Shown here: piece after piece, positions 16,659-25,468 of the stretch
Layout: each line of letters begins with the position of its first letter
How positions within the stretch are numbered: position 1 is the stretch's first letter
DNA from: PWXP01 sp040772845
GTDB lineage: Bacteria; Planctomycetota; Planctomycetia; Pirellulales; Thermoguttaceae
Length of the DNA: 64,000 bases
Assembly: GCA_040772845.1 (NCBI GenBank)
Contig: JAXGXG010000001.1
Location: 6,138,001 to 6,202,000 of the forward strand
Reading direction: 5' to 3'
The notes under the pieces: model-generated
The model's database searches: none
Told to the model about the DNA's origin: nothing
The model's input: only the letters and a program-made list of their open reading frames with translations
Made by a program: the position numbers and the translations under genes

Positions 16659-18155
16659 ATGCAACGATTTATGTGCTCCGCGCTTCTGATGTTCCCGCTC
16701 ATTATTCCGGCCGTGTCGCAGGCGGCCGAAACGTTGGAGGGGACGCGGCCGAACGTGATCTTCATCATGACGGACGATCAGGGGTATGGCCCCATCGGGC
16801 GTCACGGGCATCCGTGGATCCAGACGCCCAATCTCGATCGGCTCTATGATACGAGCGTCCATTTCACTCGATACCTCGTTTGTCCGACCTGCGCCCCGAC
16901 CCGTTCTGCGCTGATGACCGGCCGGCATCCGATGCGAAACGGCATAACGCACACCATCCTCGAACGCGAGCGGCTCACGCTCGACGCCACGACCTTGCCG
17001 CAAACGTTGAAGACGGCCGGATATGCCAGCGCCATCTTCGGCAAGTGGCATCTGGGCGACGAAGAGCCGTACCAGCCGCATCGGCGCGGGTTCGATGAGG
17101 CGTTCATCCATGGCGCCGGCGGTATCGGGCAGGCGTACGATTGCAGTTGTGCAGACGCGCCCGGCAACAAGTACTTCGATCCGGTAATCCGTCATAACGG
17201 GGCGTTCGTGAAGACACACGGTTTCTGTACCGAGGTGTTCTTTACGGCCGCGTTGGGTTGGATCAAGGCGAAGAAGGATGGCGATGCGCCGTTCTTCGCC
17301 TACATCAGTACCAACGCGCCGCACGGGCCGTTTATCGCGCCGCCGAAGAACACCAAACGGTTTACCAACCTGGGATTCGCTGACAAGACCGCCGGTTTCT
17401 ACGGCATGATCGAGAATATCGACGAGAACATGGGGCGGCTGTTGGCGAAGCTCGATGAGTGGGGGCTGTTTGAGAATACGGTTGTCATCTTCACGTCGGA
17501 CAACGGCATGACCGGCAATGGCTCCGGCCGACTGGGCAAGCCCCTGGGCCGGATGCCGGACGGAGCCGAGATGTTCCCGTACAACGCCGGCATGAAGGGC
17601 CTGAAGGGCAGCCCGGACGAAGGCGGGGTTCGTGTGCCGCTGTTCGTTCGCTGGGACGGGCATATCGAGCCGGGACGCGACATCGACCAGGTCGTTGCTA
17701 ACATCGACATCTTCCCCACCCTGGCCGCGTTGGCCGGCGCCAAGTTGCCGGAAGGGCAGGTGGAAGGCCGCAGCCTGCTGCCGTTGCTGGAGAAGCCGGA
17801 TGCGGTGTGGCCGGATCGTTATCTGTATACGCACGTGTGCCGATGGCCCACCGGCGCCGATCCCGACGATTTCCAATGGCAGCGTTTCGCCGTGCGGAAC
17901 CACCGGTTCCGTTTGGTGAATAACGATGCCCTGTATGATATGCTGGCGGATCCGGGGCAGCAGGTGAATGTTATTGCGGACCATCCGGACGTGATTGCCA
18001 AGATGCGGGCGGCCTACGACGCATGGTGGAAAGCGACCCGGCCCATGATGGTCAACGAGGACGCGCCCATGTCGCCCACGCGGCCGTTCCACGAGTGGTA
18101 CAGGCAACAAGTCGAGACGACAGGTATTCCCGATTGGAATCCGCCGGAACTGTAG
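16659..18155 (+). CDS. Secreted sulfatase
   Basis: 498 residues from the ATG at 16659, with a signal peptide (MQRFMCSALLMFPLIIPAVSQA). Type I sulfatases hydrolyse sulfate esters; planctomycetes carry many for algal polysaccharides. The formylglycine signature is CAPTRSALMTG with the modified Cys at residue 78. Metal-ligand Asp39/Asp40 (MTDDQGYG) and the second site SDNGM are present, as are FGKWHLG and the late MKGLKGSPDEGG. Length is normal. Maturation would need a formylglycine-generating enzyme encoded elsewhere. Neighbouring secreted carbohydrate enzymes fit polysaccharide desulfation. Confidence 0.95.
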   Translation: MQRFMCSALLMFPLIIPAVSQAAETLEGTRPNVIFIMTDDQGYGPIGRHGHPWIQTPNLDRLYDTSVHFTRYLVCPTCAPTRSALMTGRHPMRNGITHTILERERLTLDATTLPQTLKTAGYASAIFGKWHLGDEEPYQPHRRGFDEAFIHGAGGIGQAYDCSCADAPGNKYFDPVIRHNGAFVKTHGFCTEVFFTAALGWIKAKKDGDAPFFAYISTNAPHGPFIAPPKNTKRFTNLGFADKTAGFYGMIENIDENMGRLLAKLDEWGLFENTVVIFTSDNGMTGNGSGRLGKPLGRMPDGAEMFPYNAGMKGLKGSPDEGGVRVPLFVRWDGHIEPGRDIDQVVANIDIFPTLAALAGAKLPEGQVEGRSLLPLLEKPDAVWPDRYLYTHVCRWPTGADPDDFQWQRFAVRNHRFRLVNNDALYDMLADPGQQVNVIADHPDVIAKMRAAYDAWWKATRPMMVNEDAPMSPTRPFHEWYRQQVETTGIPDWNPPEL

Positions 18156-18211
18156 AGTTTTCCAGGTGATGCACACGAGGGCCGAGAGGGGTTGTTCGTA
18201 GCGAGGTCGTA

Positions 18212-18853
18212 TTGAACGTCAAAGCCAATCCTCTTCTTCGATGGATGCTGGTGCTTGCGCTGGCATTGGCGGTTCCGATTGTGCCCTTCCTCTGGTTTGG
18301 AGAGGCGGCGGAGGCCCAGTTCCTCGCGTGGCTCGATCGCTCGTCTTCGCCCGGCGTGAATGCGGCCCTGGTGGTCGCGTTGCTGGCAGTCGATATTGTT
18401 CTGCCGGTCCCGTCGAGCGTGGTCAATACGTTTGCCGGTAAGGTGCTGGGGTTCTGGGGTGGAACGGCGGCGGCATGGTGCGGCATGACGCTCGGTTCCA
18501 TCGCCGCGTTTGGCCTGGTGCGCGTGCTTGGCCGGCCGATTGCCCGGCGTCTTTCGTCGGAAGAAGATCTGGCCCGCGCAGAATCGATGGCCGATCGCTA
18601 CGGCATCCTCATTCTCGTTCTCGCACGTCCGGTGCCCGTTATTGCCGAGGCCAGTGTTGTTTTGATGGGGATCATGCAGCTTGGCTGGTGGCGTTTCCTG
18701 CTTGCCGTGAGCCTGAGCAACCTGGGCATTGCCGCCGTCTACGCCGCCTTGGGAAACCGTGTCCAACTCCCCATCGCCCTGGCCGCCTCCATTGCCATAC
18801 CGCTGCTCGTCACCCTACTGGCCAAACGCTTCCTGCCGGCAACAACAGAGTGA
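18212..18853 (+). CDS. VTT (DedA/SNARE-associated) domain membrane protein
   Basis: A 213-residue inner-membrane protein starting at a TTG (18212) with GAGGT 5 bases upstream. The central region VLPVPSSVVNTFAGKVLGFWGGTAAAW with the later ILVLARPVPVIAEASVVLMG matches the re-entrant glycine/proline motifs of VTT proteins, some of which act in lipid scrambling or polyprenyl-phosphate recycling. Four to five hydrophobic segments are visible. It lies 57 bases after the sulfatase gene on the same strand. Confidence 0.87.
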   Translation: MNVKANPLLRWMLVLALALAVPIVPFLWFGEAAEAQFLAWLDRSSSPGVNAALVVALLAVDIVLPVPSSVVNTFAGKVLGFWGGTAAAWCGMTLGSIAAFGLVRVLGRPIARRLSSEEDLARAESMADRYGILILVLARPVPVIAEASVVLMGIMQLGWWRFLLAVSLSNLGIAAVYAALGNRVQLPIALAASIAIPLLVTLLAKRFLPATTE

Positions 18854-19021
18854 CATCGACTTTGGAGTCATCAGCCAGGTTGCGGATCGTCTGCCGGCTG
18901 AATGCCTTCCTCAAGATGCTCGCCCGACTTGATCGAGGCCAGAGGTAAGCCACGCACAAGCTCCAGGTGGGAGTCTTTGGCTTTCCCTTTGAGGTTGGAC
19001 TGCATTGTGGTGGTTGTCGCG

Positions 19022-20674
19022 TCACCGTCCGTTGCGTTTCAGCCCCATCCATAGCGGCGTGACAACGAACCAGACGGCCGTGCCAAGAAGCATGTAGTCC
19101 TTCACCTGGTCAAGTTTCAGCACGCCCAGCAGATAGCCTATTCCCGGCAGCACGATGGCAATGAGACTCGCCCACGAGACTAACTGGCACAGAAGGCGAA
19201 CCACGATTGTCTGGTGCAGGTTGTGTTGGTACACCGCACTGAAGATGATGTACAGTATCGCGGCCATGAACCATCCGGGCAGCGAAACAAAGTAGATCTG
19301 GAACGGCTTGACACCGCGGATCTCGATTTTGCTGTAGACCAACACCAGGCAAATGGCAAGCGTGGCCAGCCAGGCAATGCCTGCCGCCGGGTTGAACTTG
19401 CTCCCGCGCAGCTCGGCATACTCAGGCCGCAATCCCAACCGCCGCATCAGCCAGAAATCGACGAAGACGACCGCCCCCATGGGCATCAATACCAGGCCGT
19501 ACAATGCGACGAAATCCAACAGCTTCATGGCCAATGCCGGGAACAAGGCGGCCACCGTCGCCACACTGCCAGCCATCAACGTAATCGCAAATCGAGATCG
19601 TTTCGGCATGATGGCCTGAAAGGCCAGGCCGGCGCGATAGATCGTCGGGTTGGCCGTGGTCCAGCCGGCCACAATCACGCACAGCAAACCGGCGATTCCG
19701 CACGCGCCGTACGCCAGCGGTCCAGGCAATGGAGCAGGCAGCGTCCCCGCTTCGGCCGCCGCCTCGACGGCTTCGTTGCTGGCCAGGCCGGCTGCATAGA
19801 GCTCGTAGGCGTAGAGCATCGATGCGCAAATCCACGCCATGAAATGCCCGACGTACATCCCAGCGGCTGTCGCAATGCTATACCACGACTTGCGTGCAAA
19901 ACGGAAGACCGACAGGTCGCTCATACCGATGTGCATGGCCACGTTGCAGAACCAGGCAAAGAACATGACATGCAGGAACGTGAACTTGACCTGGCCAGGC
20001 AGCGGATCGCCCCCACGCCAAATCACCTGCTCGGCCAACTGCCACAACGCTGCCGGCGAGTCGATTGTCGCCCCCGTGGCGGCGACGAACTCCCGAAGCG
20101 CCACCACCCCAAACGCCAGGAAGACCAGCACCATCCACGGAGCCGCAATGTTGGCCACATGAGCTACCATGCGATAGCCGCAGGCAGCCACAATCGAAAT
20201 CACGGCGCCGACGCCAAGCACGGCAAGCACCCAGCCGACGCTATTGGGATAGAAGTCGCCAAGGCCCGGCATGGGGAACTTCACCCACACACCGACCGCC
20301 GTGGCCGAAACCGTGATCATCGCGCCGGCAAGAAAGCAGAACATCACGCCGTTCGCCAGATTATAAAGCGTTACCAGATGCCGGCCGCAAATCTTCTCGA
20401 GCTGGTAATACAAAGTCAGCCGCGCGCGGGTCGCGATGGGCGCCGTGAGGAACATCCAGCTCAGCACGGCCAGCAGGTTTCCGACAAGCAGCCCGACAAT
20501 CACGTCGAACGCGCTAACCCCGGCGGCAACGAACAGGGGGCCGATCATCAACTCGGTGCCGGCACAATGCTCGCCTGCATACATGCCGACAAAGCTCTTG
20601 AATCCCAGCCGCCCGCTCTCCGGCACCGGCGTACGTTCAAACTCGCCCTTCCCAGCAGAAGAATCTTCACTCAC
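19022..20674 (-). CDS. NCS1-like permease (purine-cytosine permease family)
   Basis: A 550-residue membrane protein with about 12 hydrophobic segments. The GTG start at 20674 has AGGAG 8 bases upstream and gives a short acidic N terminus, MSEDSSAGKGEFER. The first part, SFVGMYAGEHCAGTELMIGPLFVAAGV, and the later FCNVAMHIGMSDLS fit the cytosine/purine permease superfamily. The substrate is not predictable; such distant planctomycete members are usually annotated only as permeases. Confidence 0.75.
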   Translation of the reverse strand: MSEDSSAGKGEFERTPVPESGRLGFKSFVGMYAGEHCAGTELMIGPLFVAAGVSAFDVIVGLLVGNLLAVLSWMFLTAPIATRARLTLYYQLEKICGRHLVTLYNLANGVMFCFLAGAMITVSATAVGVWVKFPMPGLGDFYPNSVGWVLAVLGVGAVISIVAACGYRMVAHVANIAAPWMVLVFLAFGVVALREFVAATGATIDSPAALWQLAEQVIWRGGDPLPGQVKFTFLHVMFFAWFCNVAMHIGMSDLSVFRFARKSWYSIATAAGMYVGHFMAWICASMLYAYELYAAGLASNEAVEAAAEAGTLPAPLPGPLAYGACGIAGLLCVIVAGWTTANPTIYRAGLAFQAIMPKRSRFAITLMAGSVATVAALFPALAMKLLDFVALYGLVLMPMGAVVFVDFWLMRRLGLRPEYAELRGSKFNPAAGIAWLATLAICLVLVYSKIEIRGVKPFQIYFVSLPGWFMAAILYIIFSAVYQHNLHQTIVVRLLCQLVSWASLIAIVLPGIGYLLGVLKLDQVKDYMLLGTAVWFVVTPLWMGLKRNGR

Positions 20675-20915
20675 AGCAGTCACTCCTATGTCGCTCCGCA
20701 GCAATCCGGTTCGCCCGGCCAATTGGGGCATTCCTTAAGAAAGAGTCTAAGCAGCGGTTCGCCCCGGATCAACACCACCACCGCACACCCCCCAGGCGAG
20801 TAGGCCTGTCGTTCTGATATGACGGCCCATGGTCGGGAGCAATGACTTGCGTGCCGCTTGGCGCGTTCCTTTTGAAACAGAACGGCAGGATGTTCGGACA
20901 GTCGTCTCCTTTTCC

Positions 20916-21425
20916 CGCTCGAAGCGCAAGCGAGTGGGTTCGTTAAGGACCCGAAACGAGGCGGAGAGGTGGGGTGGTGCGGATGGTTTCCAGGGGTAGA
21001 GAAACCCCTGGCTACGGTGCGAATCGCCTCCGGCGAATGGGCGCGGATGCATGGCCGCTGGTACGTGGCGTGTGCCGACCCTGAAAGGGCGCGACCCAAA
21101 GCACGCCTGCCACGGAATCGGGCCGCGGGCCCAAATATGAACCGCGAAAACACACGAATCGCACGAAAAGAGCTGCAGCCGCGCGGGGAAGGTTAAGACC
21201 TGTGGGGCGGCTTGTGTAGCGAAAAGCCTAACGATCTCCAGGGCAAGCCTGAAGGATTCCGGACGAAGGCCGTTACTCGGCCCATGATGCCCGGTGCCGC
21301 GACGAATGTTGCCGATCGCTGCTGCGCTGATGCCGCCGCAGCAATCCCGGGGTTGCGCGTCGCTCGCACGACTCGCGTTGGCTCTGCCCCGGGCTGGTTC
21401 AGGAACATCCCTTCGCGACTGCAAT
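20916..21425. repeat. Cluster of dispersed repeats (several families)
   Basis: The gap 20675-21768 has no gene I can support. Repeats inside it: 20916-20945 (GAAGCGCAAGCGAGTGGG, related to 49186-49236); 20965-21074, nearly identical to 25469-25578 and containing the hairpin CCAGGGGT...ACCCCTGG; 21174-21268, the right half of the nested hairpin element, nearly identical to 22661-22752; 21340-21425 (CCCGGGGTTGCGCGTCGCTC), related to 22468, 22752 and 25690. From 21426 to 21633 I see nothing recognisable. Confidence 0.8.
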
Positions 21426-21633
21426 GCCAATCGGTCCGTTGTCCCATTGCGGGGGTCAGACTGGCGTTTCCGCGTCTCTTCCGCCGGTTCGAGGCGTTGC
21501 GCGGCGCCCAGAGCCGGGCGGGTCTGAACGTAGAGATAGGGCGGTTCGCGTCCGTTGCACAAACCGAGAAGCTTCGATTGGTCTTGCCCACCTGGAGCGC
21601 ACCGCATACCCTGCGGTGGGTGACACCCTGGCG

Positions 21634-21662
21634 TTGGCAATCGTTGCCAATTGCGATATACT
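21634..21662 (+). promoter_or_regulatory. Promoter and palindrome upstream of parDE
   Basis: TTGGCA (21634-21639) and TATACT (21657-21662) are 17 bases apart. A perfect palindrome TTGGCAA-TCG-TTGCCAA (21634-21650) covers the -35 box and half the spacer. ParD-type antitoxins often repress their own promoters at such sites. Confidence 0.55.
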
Positions 21663-21768
21663 TGGAGAGGAACGGGGCTTGGCGGCTGATGTCGCAAGAT
21701 AACCGTACACGCATGTTGGCTGCCCCGTTTGTGGTGCGGATGCAGCCGACACTAGGAGGAATGCCCAC

Positions 21769-22071
21769 ATGCCTACCCGCAACGTCAATCTCACGGATCG
21801 CGACGACGAGTTTGTCGACGAAATGGTCACCTCGGGACGGTTCTCCAACGCCAGCGAGGTCATTCGGGCCGGACTCCGATTGCTGGATCATCAAGCCAGC
21901 GAGGATGCGGAGAAACTGGCGATTCTGCGCTCACTGGCGTCGGAAGCATTCGACGAACTGGACCAGGGGCAGGGGAGCCCCATCGCGGACGAGCCTGGAC
22001 TGGCCGATTTCATCGGCCGGATCGGCCGGCGGGCCGCGGAACAGCTCGACCACCCCGTGGCCGAGCGTTGA
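21769..22071 (+). CDS. parD: ParD-family antitoxin
   Basis: A 100-residue antitoxin with a ribbon-helix-helix N terminus (RNVNLTDRDDEFVDEMV, then GRFSNASEVIRAGLRLL, the ParD hallmark) that would bind DNA and the toxin. AGGAGG lies 8-9 bases before the ATG. The C-terminal acidic tail would wrap ParE. It ends 4 bases before parE, so the two form one operon. Confidence 0.93.
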   Translation: MPTRNVNLTDRDDEFVDEMVTSGRFSNASEVIRAGLRLLDHQASEDAEKLAILRSLASEAFDELDQGQGSPIADEPGLADFIGRIGRRAAEQLDHPVAER

Positions 22072-22075
22072 TTCC

Positions 22076-22432
22076 ATGCCCCGCTACCTCATTTCGCCGG
22101 CCGCGGAGCGCGATGTCGAGTCGATTCTTGCATGGACCCAAGAGCGATTCGGCCAGCAGGGCCGGCTCCGCTACGAGGCGCTTCTGGTCCGAGCCATTCT
22201 CGATGTAGCCGATGATCCGCAGCGGACCGGCAGCCACACCCGCCCCGAGATTTCGCCTGCCGCCCGCACCTACCATCTTTGGCATAGTCGAAACCGGGTC
22301 GAGCCGGCCGCCGACCGCGTTGGCCGGCCACGGCATTTCCTCCTGTACCGAAAACGCAGCGAAGATTGCGTTGAAATCGGCCGTGTGCTCCATGACAGCA
22401 TGGACCTCGCGAGACACCTTCCCATGGGTTAG
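22076..22432 (+). CDS. parE: ParE-family toxin
   Basis: A 118-residue RelE/ParE-superfamily toxin; classical ParE proteins poison DNA gyrase. Start MPRYLISPAAERDVESILAWTQERFG and the later YRKRSEDCVEIGRVLHDSMD are typical. The stretch between them (RTYHLWHSRNRVEPAADRVGRPRHF) matches the usual core before the last strand. The protein ends HLPMG at 22432, about normal length. The system looks intact. Confidence 0.92.
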   Translation: MPRYLISPAAERDVESILAWTQERFGQQGRLRYEALLVRAILDVADDPQRTGSHTRPEISPAARTYHLWHSRNRVEPAADRVGRPRHFLLYRKRSEDCVEIGRVLHDSMDLARHLPMG

Positions 22433-22464
22433 CCTCCCGAGGTCTCAAGCATTCTGTCTTCCAC

Positions 22465-22815
22465 GCCACTCGCAACCCGGGGTTGCGCCGCGCTCGCTCT
22501 TCGCGTTGGGTCCACACCGCGGGATGGCGCATTGCACGTCCTTGCGTTCCTGCTATGGCCGGGATGCCACAGGCTTGCCCTGTGGAGGTTCACGCTTTTT
22601 GCTACACGGCCACCCCTCCCCCAAAGAACGTCCCCGCGGGCTGCGGCGGCAAAGCCGCCGCAGCCGCGCGGGGAAGGTTAAGACCTGTGGAGCGGCTTGT
22701 TTAGCGAAAAGCCTAACGATCTCCAGGGCAAGCCTGGAGGATTCCGCACGCAGCAACCCCGGGGTTGCGCGTCGCTCGCACGACCCGCGTCGGCGCCACC
22801 CCGGGCTGGTTTTTC
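22465..22815. repeat. Nested hairpin element copy 3, flanked by GGGGTTGCG repeats
   Basis: This fills the 458-base gap after parE. The element (about 22562-22745) has a left hairpin CCACAGG-CTTGC-CCTGTGG, a central stem (22631-22670) with AAA loop and GGCGGC/GCCGCC tip and one unpaired base, and a right hairpin CCAGG-GCAAG-CCTGG. GCTACA on the left faces TTTAGC on the right. It is flanked by copies of the CCCGGGGTTGCG repeat at 22468-22530 and 22752-22815. Confidence 0.75.
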
Positions 22816-22890
22816 AGCGTTCCAGTTCGGTACTCGCCTCGCGCGGCTTCTACTGATCGAGCAGTCGCAGTACACCGCGGTTTGCCGTGT

Positions 22891-23787
22891 TCACGCATAG
22901 ACCACCGACGCCAACCGATGGCGTACGCCGCGACGAAACTCTACCGCCGGATGCCCCAAGGAAAGCGCGACGCTCACCTTGTTCTGCGGTGGGATGCTCA
23001 GTTTCGCTTTCAGGTCCTTGAACTGGCTCAGAGCCACGGTCGTACCCAGCATGCAACTGCCCAAGCCTAGCGATTCGGCGGCCAGCATGGCATAGGTGGC
23101 CACAATTACGGCATCGGCCGCGTCGGCTTCGGGCGAATAATGAAAGAGCATCAGTGCAGGCGGATCGTAGGTGAACACGTCACGCCCCTGCTCGCGTTGC
23201 TCGACAATCGTTCGACATAAGGGGCGAACGAACTCTCTGAGCAGCGCCACATGGCTCTTGCCGACAAACGGCCGCATCACGGCGAGTGTTACCGGGTTGA
23301 AGAACTTCACCGTGCGTCGAAACGCCTCGCACGCCACTTCGGCGAACTGCTGCACCTTCTCGCGGCTATCGAACACGACCACGCCCGTCTCGTGAGGCGG
23401 GAGCCCCATCGGCGCCGTGGCGGCCATTTCCACGATCCTGTCCAGTGCAGCTCGATCGACCGGCTCGTCGGTGAACTTGCGGATACTGCGCCGCCCGACC
23501 CAAAGCGCCTCGCACTGCTCGGCCGTGGCCTTCTGTACCGCCGGCGAGAAAGGCACCGTATCGTCCACGCGCATCCCGCGACCAGACACCTGGATGGCCC
23601 CTGTCGGACAAACGGCCATGCAGTGCCCACACGCAATACACCCAAGAACCACCCCTTCACCCGCCACGGGCAGGTCCTGCTGCATGGCAAGGACTTCACT
23701 GGGGCAAATGGCCGCACACTGGCCACATCCGGTGCATTTCGCCGCGTCAACCTGCGGCCGACCGAACTCATGGAGATCGAGTCCCAT
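22891..23787 (-). CDS. Nitroreductase with N-terminal 2[4Fe-4S] ferredoxin domain
   Basis: 298 residues from the ATG at 23787 (GAGGG upstream). Two CxxCxxCxxxCP clusters (CTGCGQCAAICP, CIACGHCMAVCP) in residues 18-65 bind two [4Fe-4S] centres. The nitroreductase fold follows (RRSIRKF near residue 97, an FMN-phosphate site; ESLGLGSCMLG near 245). Such fusions pass electrons from the ferredoxin part to FMN and reduce unknown substrates. Cytoplasmic; no signal peptide. Confidence 0.93.
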   Translation of the reverse strand: MGLDLHEFGRPQVDAAKCTGCGQCAAICPSEVLAMQQDLPVAGEGVVLGCIACGHCMAVCPTGAIQVSGRGMRVDDTVPFSPAVQKATAEQCEALWVGRRSIRKFTDEPVDRAALDRIVEMAATAPMGLPPHETGVVVFDSREKVQQFAEVACEAFRRTVKFFNPVTLAVMRPFVGKSHVALLREFVRPLCRTIVEQREQGRDVFTYDPPALMLFHYSPEADAADAVIVATYAMLAAESLGLGSCMLGTTVALSQFKDLKAKLSIPPQNKVSVALSLGHPAVEFRRGVRHRLASVVYA

Positions 23788-23875
23788 GGGGCATTCCCTC
23801 TTGACATGCCAATTGAACGAAAACCGCAACGTATTCCGAACGCGACCCGTCGCCGCGTCGCCCTATCAGAATGCG

Positions 23876-24579
23876 TCAAACCTTCAGTCCTGTCAAATCG
23901 GGCTCGACGCGCCGGTTCTCACGGAGCAGTTGATCCATAGTCAGGTGACCGTGCCGATCGGCCGCTTCGCGTCCGAGGATTGCCGTCAGAGAGCCGTCCA
24001 CAGCCCGCGCGACGGTAGCGTTTTCGTACTGCCCGGTCGTAACCGCCTGGTAGAAGGCCGCGATATTGCGATTGGCGCCTGCCTTGTAGAGGTCTTCGAC
24101 AGGGCGGGCCGCGGCCGGTTTGCCCCGTTTCTCGTACGAGGACTCGCCCCAATAATTGATGTAGGCATGGGCCCCGACGCTATAGGCCTTGCAGCTCAGC
24201 TCGCCCTTGGTGCGGTTCGGCAACGCCTGCCCGAAGTGCTCGTGGACCAAGCCGTCAGCATATTCGAACACCACCGACAGCACGTCGCGACTGTCGCCAT
24301 GAGGATCGGGCCGGCAAATCCGCGAGCCGCCCATCGCCGCGACCGGACGCTGTCCCAGGAGCCAGATGGCCGCATCGATGGCGTGGATTTGGAAATCCAG
24401 TTGCCTCGTCCTCCACAGCCCACCAGTCCCACCTTGAGCTTGCGCGGTGTCGCCGTTTTCGCAGCCGCCATTCCAACCAGCGGCGCGCCGGCGGCCGCGG
24501 CCAGAGTCCCACACAGAAACCTGCGGCGAGAAGGGCGAGCTTGTCGTTCGGTGGTACGGGTCGTCGTGTTTTGGTTCAT
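23876..24579 (-). pseudogene. Gfo/Idh/MocA oxidoreductase with internal deletion
   Basis: The start at 24579 encodes a Tat signal (PSRRRFLCGTLAAAAGAPL) and the first Rossmann strand with its glycine motif VGLVGCGGRGN. The frame then changes, and the next protein-like stretch is IHAIDAAIWLLGQRP, which in this family lies about 200 residues after the glycine motif. The C-terminal half (DVLSVVFEYADGLVHEHFGQ to the stop at 23876) is intact. About 170-200 residues, including most of the NAD-binding domain and the EKP region, are missing, and the join shifts frame. The product cannot be a working dehydrogenase. Confidence 0.82.
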
Positions 24580-24625
24580 GGGAGGGCTCCGTGTTTCATG
24601 TTTTGGTGGTTGGTAGCGGTTCACG

Positions 24626-24700
24626 GGTCGGCGGCGCAAGCCATTGTCTCCACTGCATACGAAGGGGACAAGCCCCTGTGAACAGTTGCGGTGGCTGCAA
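24626..24700. repeat. Dispersed repeat with AGGGG-ACAAG-CCCCT hairpin
   Basis: GGCGGCGCAAGCCATT followed by TCTCCA and GCATAC, then a hairpin with the same ACAAG loop as the nested elements. A diverged copy lies at about 25805-25945. Confidence 0.65.
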
Positions 24701-24730
24701 CGGACCGCGTTTTGAGACTCCCGGACGGAC

Positions 24731-25347
24731 CTACCGCCTCCGCCAGCCGTATAAGGCGAACGCCAGCAGGCCAAGGGCTGCAAGCAGAGAAGTGGAAGGC
24801 TCGGGAATGACTTTGAGCCCTGTAAGGAACACGCTATCGCCGTCGGAATCGACGACCAGGTTGGATGTATCCCAAAGCGGTAACCCAGCAACGAACTGCG
24901 TGTCAATGACGATATTGCCCAGGTTCAGCGCACCGCCGTAGGTGAACAGGTCGAGCGTTTCCGTTTCCATGATCATGTGCGCTCCGGCGTCGCGGAGCAC
25001 GACGGTCAAGGCATCGTGAATGGTCAGGTCGCCGCCGACAGCAATCAGGTCCTGGTCGCCGTCGCCGAGCTCCCACTCGTAGATTGCGCCAGGGTCGGTA
25101 ACAAGGTCTCCGTCCGCGGTCAGCGCGCCGAGGGAGCCGCCGGGGGCAAGGATACCTTCGACGTTCACGGTCGAATCGGCGCCGATGACGCCGCAGCCGC
25201 CAAGTGTGGCGCCGGCGGCCACCGTGTAATCGCCGCCGCCACTGTGTGTGCCGTTGAAAAGCAGCGTGCCGGCAGAGACGGTCGTAGCGCCGGAGTAGGT
25301 GTTCGCGCCTGCGAGGATCCACGTGCCCGCGCCACATTCCCTAACAC
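24731..25347 (-). pseudogene. 3' remnant of a beta-helix (PATR-like) PEP-CTERM protein
   Basis: About 205 codons remain. They begin in the middle of an autotransporter-associated repeat (GTWILAGANTYSGATTVSAG) and pass through a passenger-like stretch (GILAPGGSLGALTADGDL) to a PEP-CTERM tail (IPEPSTSLLAALGLLAFALYGWRRR), which would be cut by exosortase and anchored at the envelope. The 5' part and signal peptide are gone; upstream of about 25348 the frame runs into hairpin repeats. Intact relatives are many hundreds of residues long. Confidence 0.8.
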
Positions 25348-25354
25348 ATTCCCG

Positions 25355-25460
25355 CGATGTCTTTGCCGCCACGGGCGGCAGAGACATCGGCGGGTGTTCC
25401 GAACGGTTTGGCCGTTTGCCGGTTTGTTCCGCCGCCTGCGACGGCGGAACAAACCGGCAA
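25355..25460. repeat. Two adjacent long hairpins at the break of the PEP-CTERM remnant
   Basis: First: CGATGTCT..GCCGCC-ACG-GGCGGC.. (25355-25389), 15 of 16 pairs. Second: a perfect 19-base arm pair (25416-25434 and 25442-25460) with CCGCCG/CGGCGG tip and loop CCTGCGA. The tips resemble those of the nested hairpin elements. Confidence 0.8.
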
Positions 25461-25468
25461 TAAACGGG

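Noticed and set aside
16542..18176. 544-codon open frame antisense to the sulfatase
   Set aside because: A shadow caused by GC-rich codons; no family resemblance, while the sense strand is a textbook sulfatase.
19214..20803. 529-codon open frame antisense to the permease
   Set aside because: Arg/His/Gln-rich shadow with no domain; the sense strand encodes a 12-helix protein.
20747..21894. Long minus-strand frames across the repeats
   Set aside because: They translate dispersed repeats (RATRNPG..., SGLPWRSLGF...) that recur at 22.7 and 25.7 kb; typical of misannotated repeat DNA.
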